Source of the DNA: an uncultured Candidatus Thioglobus sp.
GTDB lineage: Bacteria; Pseudomonadota; Gammaproteobacteria; PS1; Pseudothioglobaceae
NCBI GenBank assembly: GCA_000205985.2
Contig: GG729997.1
Span: 1 to 37,149, forward strand
Length of the DNA stretch: 37,149 nucleotides
Direction of reading: 5' to 3'
The position numbers were made by a program, and so were the translations under genes. Under the pieces are notes generated by a model. That model saw only the letters and a list, made by a program, of their open reading frames with translations. It searched no databases and was not told the DNA's origin. Positions 17,285 through 25,405 of this stretch are shown here, in pieces; position 1 is the stretch's first letter; each line of letters starts with the position of its first letter.

Positions 17285-20200
17285 CTATTTTGCTCTTTCA
17301 GCTAGAACTCGTTTAAAATCTTTAGGCATGACTTTGACAAAATGATGAAGCTCCTCATTCCAATTGTCAAGAATGTTTTGTGCCACAGCAGAGCCTGTGT
17401 ATTGAGCATGGTTTAATACGTATTTCTGTAGTTCTTTTTGTGCCTCATCATCCATAGGGTCAAGGTCGATCATGACGGGGTTGCACAGCGATTCAAAAGT
17501 TTTGTTAGGGTTATAGACATAAGCAATACCACCACTCATACCCGCACCAAAGTTACGACCTACCTCGCCTAAAATAATTGCACGACCGCCAGTCATGTAT
17601 TCACAACCATGATCGCCCACGCCTTCAACCACAGCGACTACACCCGAGTTGCGCACACAAAAACGCTCGGCGACACGACCGGACAGATAAATTTCACCAC
17701 CCGTTGCACCATAACCACAAACATTACCCGCAATGATTTCATCTTGTGCATCAAAGGTAGAGTTCTTTGGCGGATAAACAATGACTCGACCACCAGACAA
17801 GCCCTTACCGACGTAGTCATTAGCGTCCCCTTCAACTTCTAAAGTAACTCCTTTAGCCAAGAAAGCACCCAATGATTGCCCTGCAGACCCTTTAAAGTTC
17901 ACGTGAATAGATCCATCGCTTAAGTCGTTGTTGCCACGTTTTTTAACAATGTGCGAAGACAACATTGCCCCAACGGCGCGATCAACATTAGTGATTAATG
18001 AATCAAACTTAACTTTTTCATTGTCTTCAATGGCCAATTTGGATTGTTTAATCAACGAGTTATCCAGTTGTAATTCCAACTGATGATCTTGCGTAATATT
18101 TTGATAAACACAAGTATCCTTGTTTGGTTTTTGAGCCGGAGTTAATAAAGCATCTAAATTAATGGAATCTTTCTTCCAGTGTTGGATAGCCTTATCCATT
18201 TCGAGCATATCAACTCGACCGATCATCTCATTGACAGTTTTAAAGCCAAGCTCAGCCATAATCATGCGTAATTCTTTAGCCACCATGAACAGATAGTTGA
18301 CAACGTGTTCTGGCTTTCCGGTGAATTTTTTGCGCAATTCTTTGTCTTGCGTGGCAATGCCAACTGGGCATGTATTTAGATGACATTTGCGCATCATGAT
18401 GCAACCCATGGTGATCAGAGGAGCAGTTGAAAAACCAAACTCTTCGGCACCCAGTAAAATACCAATGGCTACATCACGCCCCGTTTTTAGTTGGCCATCA
18501 GTTTGAATCACTACGCGTGAGCGCAAATCATTCATGACCAGTGTTTGATGAGTTTCGGCTAATCCTAATTCCCACGGTAAGCCTGCATGCTTGATAGAGG
18601 TTAGTGGCGATGCACCGGTACCACCATCGTGACCAGCAATCACAATGTGATCAGATTTTGCTTTAGTCACACCCGCAGCAATAGTGCCAACGCCTATTTC
18701 TGCTACCAGTTTTACGCTAATACGTGCTTCAGGATTAGAGCGCTTTAGATCAAAAATTAGTTGTGACAAATCTTCAATGGAATATATATCATGGTGCGGT
18801 GGTGGTGAAATTAAGCCCACACCCGGCGTTGAATGGCGGGTTTTGGCAATGCCTTCATCCACTTTTGAACCAGGTAATTCCCCGCCTTCTCCCGGTTTTG
18901 CACCTTGCGATACTTTAATTTGAATTTCATCGGCGTTATTAAGATAGTCAATGGTGACACCAAAACGACCAGAGGCAACCTGTTTAATCGCACTTCGGCG
19001 CGAATCACCGTTTGCATCTGGTGTCCAACGTTTAGAGTCTTCTCCGCCTTCGCCAGTGTTGGATTTACCACCCAGTCGGTTCATGGCAATGGCCAGTGAT
19101 TCATGAGACTCAGCAGAAATTGAGCCAAAACTCATTGCACCTGTGGCAAAGCGTTTAACAATTTCTTTAATGTCCTCAACTTCGTCAATTGAAATTGGGT
19201 TGCCTTGCTTGAACGACATTAAGCCACGCAGTGTGCAGTTACGAGTGCCTTCTTCGTTGGCGTGTTTAGAGAATGCCCAATAAGCAGTTTCATCATTATT
19301 ACGAGCTGCTAATTGCAAGTTGGAAATGGCTTGTGGATCCCACATGTGTTTTTCACCACCACTGCGCCAATGGTAATGTCCTAAATTATCAAGATCATTG
19401 GTTTGATAAGCACGATGATGGAGTTTTTCAACTTCCTCTTGCAGTACGTCAAAACCCACACCTTTGATGCGACTGGCTGTTTCGAAAAAGCATTTTTCCA
19501 TGACTTCTGGCGCTAGACCGACGGCCTCAAATATTTGTGCACCTTTATAAGATTCAAGTGTTGAGATGCCCATTTTGGCCATGACTTTAAGCATGCCTTT
19601 GCCAACACCTTTGCGGTAAGCCTGTATGATTACATCATCACTTTCGATATCAATCATATCATCGAGTCGTGCTTGCCACAGCGCCTCAAATGCAAGGTAT
19701 GGGTTAATAGCATCGGCACCAAACCCAGTTAATAAACAGAAATGATGTACTTCTCTGGCTTCACCAGTTTCGACAATGATGCCAACTTGTGTACGCTCAT
19801 GGCTGGCGATTAAATAGCGATGTAGCGCTGAAGAGGCCAGCAGCGCACTGACAGCAGTACGGTTTTCACCCACGTTGCGATCTGATAAAATTACCAAAGA
19901 GTGCCCGTCTTTTATGGCTTGCGATCCTTGTTTACAAATATCATCCAACAGTTCAGAGGTTTTCTTGCCTTCATTAACATCGTAAGTGATGTCAATGGTT
20001 TTGCTGGTCCAACCACGGTGGTTGCAGTGCCTAAGTGCAGCAGTTTCTTCATTGGTTAGAATCGGATGGTCAATAACCAAACGATGTGCGTTTTCCGCCT
20101 TGTTACTCAGCAAGTTGCCTTCAGGGCCAATTGAACAACGCAGTGACATTACCACTTCTTCACGAATGGAGTCAATTGCTGGGTTAGTAACTTGTGCAAA

Positions 20201-21784
20201 CAGTTGCTTGAAATAATCATAAATAATACGAGACTGGTCGCTCAAACACGCAAGCGCTGAATCGTTGCCCATTGAACCAACTGGATCTCTAAGCTCACTG
20301 ACCAAAGGCAACAGCATAAATTGTAGAGTTTCAGTGCCATAACCAAAAGCCTTTAAGCGGTGAATCAGTGTCTCTGGATAAAAACCGTGCACTTCTTTTT
20401 CACAGTTAAGTTCTGACAAATTAATCTGCTGATCACTCAGCCAGTTTTGATAAGGATTTTGTGCGGCAAAATCGTCTTTAATGGCGCCGTCGTCAATAAG
20501 AACTCCTTTGTCAAAATCAACCAAAAACATTTTTCCAGGGCGCAGTCTGCCTTTAGTTTTAACCTGATCAGTGGCAACATCAACCACGCCAACTTCACTC
20601 GCCATGATGACACGATCATCATGAGTCAAGTAGTAGCGAGATGGACGCAGACCGTTACGATCAAGCACTGCACCAATATAACGGCCATCGGTAAAGGCGA
20701 TAGAGGCCGGACCATCCCACGGCTCCATCATGTTAGAAAAATATTCATAAAATGCTTTTCTAGAAGGGCTCATGTTGTCGTCATTCTGCCAAGCTTCTGG
20801 CACCATCATCAGTATCGATTCTTGTAATGAGCGGCCGTTCATCATTAAAAATTCTAAGACGTTGTCAAAACTACCCGAGTCAGAAACTTCAGTCTCAATC
20901 ACCGGCAGTGTTTTGTGCAAATCATCTTTAAATAAATCGCTTTCTAGAGCGCCTTCACGCGCTCTCATCCAGTTATAGTTGCCTTGGCGAGTGTTGATTT
21001 CACCATTGTGAGACATGTAGCGACAAGGCTGAGCCCTGTCCCAAGATGGGAAAGTATTGGTTGAAAAGCGAGAGTGCACCATGGCCAAGTAAGTTGAATA
21101 CTCAGGATTTGATAAATCTGAATAAAAATCAAGTACTTGTGATCCCATCAGCATGCCTTTATACACAATAACACTGGTGGACAGACTACACACATAGAAC
21201 AATAACGCTTGAGACAGTGATTCGTCGGCACGAACGTCGTGTGAGACCTGTTTTCTAATAATAAATAGCGCTCGCTCAAAAGCGGCATTATCGATACCAT
21301 CTGCATTGGCAATAATCAGTTGTTTAATAACTGGTTGAGATTTTCTAGCCGTGTCCCCAACATCCGCTTTAATCACGTCAATTGGCACATCGCGCCAACC
21401 AATGAGCATTTGACCTTCGTTTTCGATGGCCTTTTCTAATAAATTTATGCAATGCGTTCTCTGTGCATCGTCTTGCGGTAGGAAGATGTTGCCCACACCG
21501 TACTGACCTTGTTTAACCTCAACATCAAACAGAGTTTTAATTTCTTTTGCAAAAAAATCGTGCGGGATGTTTGTTAATATGCCTGCGCCATCGCCCGTGT
21601 TTGACTCACAACCACAACCACCGCGGTGATCCATGCGTGACAACATTTCTAATGCATCAGTGGTAATTTGATGTGATGACTTTCTTTTGATGTGAGCAAT
21701 AAAACCAACACCACAATTCTCGTGTTCATTGTTTGGGTGATAAAGCCCGTGCGGTTTAGGTAAGTGTAGTCGTTGTTCTTTCAT
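17285..21784 (-). CDS. gltB: Glutamate synthase (NADPH) large subunit
   Basis: GltB transfers the amide of glutamine to 2-oxoglutarate, giving two glutamates: the main route of ammonium assimilation with glutamine synthetase. The 1499-residue protein has the class II amidotransferase domain with nucleophile C24 in NEHENCGVGFIAHI, which becomes N-terminal after processing. A central domain is followed by the FMN synthase domain with GHDGGTGASPLTSIKHAG, the 3Fe-4S cysteines in MGCIMMRKCHLNTCPVGIA, and the C-terminal GXGXG beta helix. Length is normal. gltD is not next to it, which is less usual. Confidence 0.97.
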   Translation of the reverse strand: MKEQRLHLPKPHGLYHPNNEHENCGVGFIAHIKRKSSHQITTDALEMLSRMDHRGGCGCESNTGDGAGILTNIPHDFFAKEIKTLFDVEVKQGQYGVGNIFLPQDDAQRTHCINLLEKAIENEGQMLIGWRDVPIDVIKADVGDTARKSQPVIKQLIIANADGIDNAAFERALFIIRKQVSHDVRADESLSQALLFYVCSLSTSVIVYKGMLMGSQVLDFYSDLSNPEYSTYLAMVHSRFSTNTFPSWDRAQPCRYMSHNGEINTRQGNYNWMRAREGALESDLFKDDLHKTLPVIETEVSDSGSFDNVLEFLMMNGRSLQESILMMVPEAWQNDDNMSPSRKAFYEYFSNMMEPWDGPASIAFTDGRYIGAVLDRNGLRPSRYYLTHDDRVIMASEVGVVDVATDQVKTKGRLRPGKMFLVDFDKGVLIDDGAIKDDFAAQNPYQNWLSDQQINLSELNCEKEVHGFYPETLIHRLKAFGYGTETLQFMLLPLVSELRDPVGSMGNDSALACLSDQSRIIYDYFKQLFAQVTNPAIDSIREEVVMSLRCSIGPEGNLLSNKAENAHRLVIDHPILTNEETAALRHCNHRGWTSKTIDITYDVNEGKKTSELLDDICKQGSQAIKDGHSLVILSDRNVGENRTAVSALLASSALHRYLIASHERTQVGIIVETGEAREVHHFCLLTGFGADAINPYLAFEALWQARLDDMIDIESDDVIIQAYRKGVGKGMLKVMAKMGISTLESYKGAQIFEAVGLAPEVMEKCFFETASRIKGVGFDVLQEEVEKLHHRAYQTNDLDNLGHYHWRSGGEKHMWDPQAISNLQLAARNNDETAYWAFSKHANEEGTRNCTLRGLMSFKQGNPISIDEVEDIKEIVKRFATGAMSFGSISAESHESLAIAMNRLGGKSNTGEGGEDSKRWTPDANGDSRRSAIKQVASGRFGVTIDYLNNADEIQIKVSQGAKPGEGGELPGSKVDEGIAKTRHSTPGVGLISPPPHHDIYSIEDLSQLIFDLKRSNPEARISVKLVAEIGVGTIAAGVTKAKSDHIVIAGHDGGTGASPLTSIKHAGLPWELGLAETHQTLVMNDLRSRVVIQTDGQLKTGRDVAIGILLGAEEFGFSTAPLITMGCIMMRKCHLNTCPVGIATQDKELRKKFTGKPEHVVNYLFMVAKELRMIMAELGFKTVNEMIGRVDMLEMDKAIQHWKKDSINLDALLTPAQKPNKDTCVYQNITQDHQLELQLDNSLIKQSKLAIEDNEKVKFDSLITNVDRAVGAMLSSHIVKKRGNNDLSDGSIHVNFKGSAGQSLGAFLAKGVTLEVEGDANDYVGKGLSGGRVIVYPPKNSTFDAQDEIIAGNVCGYGATGGEIYLSGRVAERFCVRNSGVVAVVEGVGDHGCEYMTGGRAIILGEVGRNFGAGMSGGIAYVYNPNKTFESLCNPVMIDLDPMDDEAQKELQKYVLNHAQYTGSAVAQNILDNWNEELHHFVKVMPKDFKRVLAERAK

Positions 21785-21823
21785 TAGGGTAGCGCGTGTA
21801 AAAAAGTCACAAAAAATCTCTTA

Positions 21824-21829
21824 ATTATA
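21824..21829 (-). promoter_or_regulatory. Candidate -10 box of gltB
   Basis: On the minus strand this reads TATAAT, about 40 bp before the gltB ATG. The expected -35 position (around 21847-21852) holds only TTAAAA and falls inside the palindrome at 21833-21850. That would suit a promoter needing an activator or controlled by a repressor there. Confidence 0.45.
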
Positions 21830-21832
21830 ATG

Positions 21833-21850
21833 TAAAAGATGTATCTTTTA
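21833..21850. promoter_or_regulatory. Palindromic candidate operator in the gltB-yaaA gap
   Basis: TAAAAGAT-GT-ATCTTTTA is an 18-bp palindrome with perfect 8-bp arms, placed between the -10 and the upstream end of the gltB promoter. It fits a dimeric regulator site. The regulator is unknown. Confidence 0.4.
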
Positions 21851-21933
21851 ATGCTCAAATACACGCCTTTAGTGGTGTTTTTGTTAATAACATTAAGGTA
21901 GAATGCTTTTTAATAGTTTTACAATATTCACTT

Positions 21934-22686
21934 ATGCTAGCCGTTATTTCTCCTTCAAAAACTCAAGATTTTTCATCAAGTAATGTTGATGTCTTTACTA
22001 AGACGCGTCAAATTGAACAATCTCAAATATTGATCGATCTATTAAAAACGAAAACCCAGAGTGAGATTGCTTCACTGATGTCAATTAGTGATAAGTTATC
22101 GAAACTTAATTTTGACCGATTTCAAACATTTTCAACGCCATTCACACTCACTAATGCAAAACAAGCTTTGTTGGCATTTAAAGGCGATGTTTATAACGGT
22201 ATTGATGCACCGAGCCTATCAAGTCAAGATCTGGATTTTGCACAGAGCTGTGTACGCATGCTTTCGGGTTTGTATGGTGTGATTAGACCGCTGGATTTAA
22301 TCCAGCCTTATCGTCTGGAAATGGGTACTCGACTTGAAAACGATAAAGGCAAAAATCTGTACAAATTTTGGAGCGATAAAATCTCCCAAATACTTAATGA
22401 AGATGAGTCAAGCGTTATTATCAACTTGGCTTCAAATGAATATTTTAAGGGCATTGATAAAAAATCATTGAATGCTAAAATTATCAATATTGCCTTTAAA
22501 GAGCTTAAAGGTGACACGTATAAAATCATCGGTATTTATGCCAAACGTGCCCGTGGTTTAATGGTCAATTACATGATTAAAAATAGAATTACTAAGTCGG
22601 ATGATTTAAAGAATTTTAACGTTGAAGATTATAAATTTAGACAAGATATGTCTGATGAGTCGACATGGGTATTTACCAGAGGGTAG
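21934..22686 (+). CDS. yaaA: YaaA family protein (DUF328), peroxide stress response
   Basis: A 250-residue YaaA/DUF328 protein. In E. coli YaaA limits free iron and oxidative DNA damage during peroxide stress and has a DNA-binding fold. The family hallmarks are present: the start MLAVISPSKTQDF, the central GDVYNGIDA and SGLYGVIRPLDLIQPYRLEMGTR (length shortened here in reading), and NLASNEYFK before the C terminus with YAKRARGLMVNYM. It reads divergently from gltB; a weak TAGAAT -10-like box is at 21899-21904. Its end overlaps comF by 22 bases. Confidence 0.93.
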   Translation: MLAVISPSKTQDFSSSNVDVFTKTRQIEQSQILIDLLKTKTQSEIASLMSISDKLSKLNFDRFQTFSTPFTLTNAKQALLAFKGDVYNGIDAPSLSSQDLDFAQSCVRMLSGLYGVIRPLDLIQPYRLEMGTRLENDKGKNLYKFWSDKISQILNEDESSVIINLASNEYFKGIDKKSLNAKIINIAFKELKGDTYKIIGIYAKRARGLMVNYMIKNRITKSDDLKNFNVEDYKFRQDMSDESTWVFTRG

Positions 22687-23351
22687 TCAAATTACTGCCC
22701 AAGCAATCATGCGTATTGTGCCTTGAGAGTGCTGAATTTTGTGTGTGTAAACAGTGTGAATCTGGCCTTACAGATACCAGTAATCGTTGTTTATCATGCG
22801 CCACTAAACTTTCATCAGGTTTGAGTTTTTGCGGTTCGTGTTTGTCTCATGCACCCAACTTTTCTAGGGCTTATACTTTGTACGACTATTCTGATTCTTG
22901 TGCGCAGTTAATTAAGAAATTTAAGTTTGACCATCAATTGTGCATTGGCGACTATTTTGCGCATCAATTGTTTGATTTATACACTTCAATTATTGGAGAA
23001 AAAGGTGATTATAATGCAATTATCCCCCTGCCTTTAAGCAGTAAAAGGCTTAAAGAGCGTGGCTACAACCAAACCCACGAACTGTTAAGAATCATTGCCA
23101 AAAACACCAATGTACTCATTGATATTAGTAGTGTTAAGCGTATTAAAGCAACAAAGCCACTTTCATCACTTAATTTGGAAGAGCGAAAAGTTGAAATCAA
23201 AGGTGCATTTAGCGCACAGCCCATGAACTATAGTAATGTATTGTTGGTGGATGACATTATGACCACAGGTTCCAGTTTAAATGAGCTAGCAAAAACCGTA
23301 CTTAAAGCAGGTGTTGAGTCTTGTGATGTATTGACTTTAGCCAGAGCTTAG
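22665..23351 (+). CDS. comF: ComF family phosphoribosyltransferase-like protein
   Basis: A 228-residue ComF/GntX-type protein. The N-terminal zinc-ribbon region has cysteines in CVLC, CVCKQC, CLSC and CGSC. The C-terminal half is a type I phosphoribosyltransferase fold with the PRPP motif VLLVDDIMTTGSSL and the family segment LKERGYNQTHEL. In naturally competent bacteria ComF helps DNA uptake, while E. coli GntX is linked to use of DNA as food. The ATG lies inside the end of yaaA (22-bp overlap), so translation is probably coupled. Confidence 0.9.
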   Translation: MGIYQRVVKLLPKQSCVLCLESAEFCVCKQCESGLTDTSNRCLSCATKLSSGLSFCGSCLSHAPNFSRAYTLYDYSDSCAQLIKKFKFDHQLCIGDYFAHQLFDLYTSIIGEKGDYNAIIPLPLSSKRLKERGYNQTHELLRIIAKNTNVLIDISSVKRIKATKPLSSLNLEERKVEIKGAFSAQPMNYSNVLLVDDIMTTGSSLNELAKTVLKAGVESCDVLTLARA

Positions 23352-23402
23352 TAATATTTTTTTTGGACATTATTTAATCAATACTCTTGATTGCCAGTAA
23401 AT

Positions 23403-23443
23403 TTGCCTTGATTGGCATTAAGGCATAATATGCCCATTGGGCA
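23403..23443 (+). promoter_or_regulatory. Promoter and palindromic operator of the HicB-like gene
   Basis: TTGCCT (23403-23408), a 17-bp spacer and TAATAT (23426-23431) form a good promoter. TGCCCATTGGGCA (23431-23443), a 13-bp palindrome with 6-bp arms, begins at the -10 box and would cover the transcription start. GCCTT and AAGGC also pair inside the spacer. This fits self-repression of a small regulator or antitoxin. Confidence 0.5.
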
Positions 23444-23466
23444 AACAAATATTTTGAGAAAACATC

Positions 23467-23670
23467 ATGCAAACAACAATTGAAAAAGACGGCGACGGAT
23501 ATCTAGCTAAAGTAGAGGGGCATCCTAATTTATTTGCTTTTGCTTATTCAAAGCAAGAGGCTATTGTTGAATTAAAAAACGTGGTTGAGATGATTATGGA
23601 TTACCACCTTGAGCAAGTAAATAGCGAAAGAATTATCAGAAATGAATTGGCATCATATGCAATGAATTAA
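23467..23670 (+). CDS. HicB-like antitoxin-fold protein without HicA
   Basis: A 67-residue protein with the HicB partial RNase H-like pattern: IEKDGDGYLAKVEGHPNLFAFAYSKQEAIVELKNVV, where GYxA, a loop, and a helix starting at QEA match HicB N-terminal domains. The usual C-terminal helix-turn-helix or ribbon-helix-helix is missing; the tail is a short charged helix. No hicA-sized gene lies beside it. It could be an orphan antitoxin or a solitary HicB-like protein. Its promoter carries a palindrome. Confidence 0.65.
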   Translation: MQTTIEKDGDGYLAKVEGHPNLFAFAYSKQEAIVELKNVVEMIMDYHLEQVNSERIIRNELASYAMN

Positions 23671-23727
23671 GGTGACGCAACACTTAACTGATGCCAGCTA
23701 AGCCGAGCATCTGAGATGTAGAAAAAT

Positions 23728-23767
23728 TTGACATTAAAAATTAATGCATTACAATATGTATTACATT
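23728..23767 (+). promoter_or_regulatory. Promoter with tandem operator repeats for the RHH/PIN operon
   Basis: A perfect -35 TTGACA (23728-23733) is followed after 16 bp by a -10 TACAAT (23750-23755). Two adjacent 12-bp repeats, ATGCATTACAAT (23744-23755) and ATGTATTACATT (23756-23767), agree at 10 of 12 bases and cover the -10 box. They are a likely binding site for the ribbon-helix-helix antitoxin. Confidence 0.6.
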
Positions 23768-23786
23768 TGATTTTTAAGGAAATATT

Positions 23787-24026
23787 ATGCTTACGGTGCG
23801 TTTAGATAGTGAATTAGAGGCTAAGGTTGGTATTGTTGCTAAAAATATGCATGTCAGCAAATCTGAGTTGGTGAGAAGGAGTTTGGTCGAGTTTGTAAAA
23901 AATACACCTAAGCTAAGCCCGTGGCAATTGGGAAAAGAGCTGTTTGGTAAGTATGAAAGTGAAAATTCAGATCTATCTCAAAATAGAAAAATACTCATAA
24001 AATCTAAGATATCGGCAAAAACGTGA
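23787..24026 (+). CDS. Ribbon-helix-helix antitoxin (CopG-type)
   Basis: A 79-residue protein whose N terminus, MLTVRLDSELEAKVGIVAKN followed by SKSELVRRSLVEFV, is a ribbon-helix-helix DNA-binding domain. The C-terminal part (LSPWQLGKELFGKYESENSDLS, then a basic tail) resembles the toxin-wrapping region of CopG antitoxins paired with PIN toxins. Its stop overlaps the toxin start by four bases (GTGA, 24023-24026), as usual in such operons. Tandem repeats in its promoter suggest autoregulation. Confidence 0.85.
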   Translation: MLTVRLDSELEAKVGIVAKNMHVSKSELVRRSLVEFVKNTPKLSPWQLGKELFGKYESENSDLSQNRKILIKSKISAKT

Positions 24027-24433
24027 AAAGAATTTTGATCGATTCTGGCCCGTTGATTGCATTATTTAATGGCAATGATAAGTACCATAAAGCCAGTGTT
24101 GAATTTATAAAAAATAATCAATATGAGCTTGTAACAACGATTGCCTCTATTACTGAAACCCTACATTTGCTAGATTTTAATACTAATGTACAGGTGGATT
24201 TTTTAGGTTGGGCACATGCTGGTGGCCTTAGAATTGAGCCAATTGTTGCGAATGACTTTGCGACAATTCAGGCTTTAACGCTCAAATATGCAGATCTGCC
24301 AATGAATTTTGCTGATGCTTGTTTGGTGTTTTTGGCAAACAAATTACGCATTGATACGATTGCTACTATTGATAGAGATTTTGATGTTTATCGATTGGAA
24401 GGAAATCGCTGTTTTACTGTGTTAATTAAGTAA
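24023..24433 (+). CDS. PIN-domain ribonuclease toxin
   Basis: A 136-residue PIN-domain protein, by family an Mg-dependent ribonuclease. The acidic active-site residues are in the expected places: LIDSGPLIALF (D7), SITETLHLLD, MNFADACLVFLA, and TIDRDF near the end. The GTG start overlaps the antitoxin gene. Because the module has both partners, a matching antidote and a self-controlled promoter, it looks intact. It may stabilise the region or respond to stress. The RNA target cannot be read from the sequence. Confidence 0.88.
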   Translation: MKRILIDSGPLIALFNGNDKYHKASVEFIKNNQYELVTTIASITETLHLLDFNTNVQVDFLGWAHAGGLRIEPIVANDFATIQALTLKYADLPMNFADACLVFLANKLRIDTIATIDRDFDVYRLEGNRCFTVLIK

Positions 24434-25357
24434 TCAAAAAGCACTCACTCCAGCAATGCCTTGAGCGCCAATTTTTAGAGTTTCATCTAAATCATCTAAA
24501 CCCATGCCGCCCAGAAAATACACAGGAATGTTGAGCTGATCGACGACTTGTTTGGCTTTCTCCCAGCCAATTGGAACGGTATCTGGGTGGGTTTGTGTGG
24601 CTTGCACTGGCGAAATGACGACAAAATCTACACCGATTTTTTGTGCCTTGAGCGCCTCGTCTAGATTATGAGTTGAAGCACCAAGTAGTTTGTCGTCAGC
24701 GCAAGGTCTTGAATCCAGTTTGAACATTTCATTGGTGGTAATGTGCCAGCCGTCACAATAACTTTCATCAAAAGTTTTATTGGGAGTGTTTAATAGTAGT
24801 TTGACGTTATTTTGTTGGCATTGGTGGTGAAGACTTTTGACAAATGAAACGTCAAGCGGAGTTTTACTACGAAGTTGTATTAAGGTGATATCCGAAGTTA
24901 GCTTTTGTTCAAACCTGTTTATCCATTCATCGCTTTGATGGTTGCTTGATGGGGTAATCCAGTATTTATTTGGCAATACGACTGAGTTGTAAAATGCTTT
25001 CATGGTTGGTAATAATTCATAATTTGTTAATTCATCAATATTTACCCAGTTAATCTCTTGCCCTTCGGCGCCAATGGGTGAATTTTTATACTCATCGATA
25101 TTATAAATGTTTAATTCAACCATTCTATCTTTGTATTGATGGCTCATGCTTTGATTCATACTGAGTTCTATGACTTGAACGTTAAGCTCTTCATTCAGTT
25201 CTCGAATCATGGCTTGTTCTAATGACTCTCCGTTCTCAATTTTTCCGCCAGGAAGCTCCCAAAATCCAGGCATGAACTGATGGTCTTGACGTTTAGCAAT
25301 GAGTAATTGCCCTTTGGAATTATGTAAAACGCCAACAACGGCCTTGATTGTTTTCAT
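24434..25357 (-). CDS. Nudix hydrolase fused to a ThiE/TenI-like domain
   Basis: A 307-residue fusion. Residues about 1-130 form a MutT-like Nudix domain with a complete Nudix box (GGKIENGESLEQAMIRELNEEL) and are likely to clean oxidised nucleotides such as 8-oxo-dGTP. Residues about 150-307 look like a thiamine-phosphate synthase/TenI barrel (DFVVISPVQATQTHPD, YFLGGMGLDDLDE, QGIAGVSAF). This fusion occurs in many gammaproteobacteria; whether the second half is active in thiamine synthesis is unclear. The stop is adjacent to the PIN gene stop, and it diverges from gshA. Confidence 0.9.
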   Translation of the reverse strand: MKTIKAVVGVLHNSKGQLLIAKRQDHQFMPGFWELPGGKIENGESLEQAMIRELNEELNVQVIELSMNQSMSHQYKDRMVELNIYNIDEYKNSPIGAEGQEINWVNIDELTNYELLPTMKAFYNSVVLPNKYWITPSSNHQSDEWINRFEQKLTSDITLIQLRSKTPLDVSFVKSLHHQCQQNNVKLLLNTPNKTFDESYCDGWHITTNEMFKLDSRPCADDKLLGASTHNLDEALKAQKIGVDFVVISPVQATQTHPDTVPIGWEKAKQVVDQLNIPVYFLGGMGLDDLDETLKIGAQGIAGVSAF

Positions 25358-25405
25358 TGATATCGTGGATGGTAAAATAGCAGTATTTTAGCATTAGGTA
25401 CACAT

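Noticed and set aside
17609-20978. Frames of 60-126 codons opposite or inside gltB
   Set aside because: They are shadows of a long, intact and highly conserved gene.
23467-24433. Larger mobile island carrying the toxin-antitoxin genes
   Set aside because: No integrase, transposase or flanking direct repeats were seen, and base composition does not differ visibly from neighbours.
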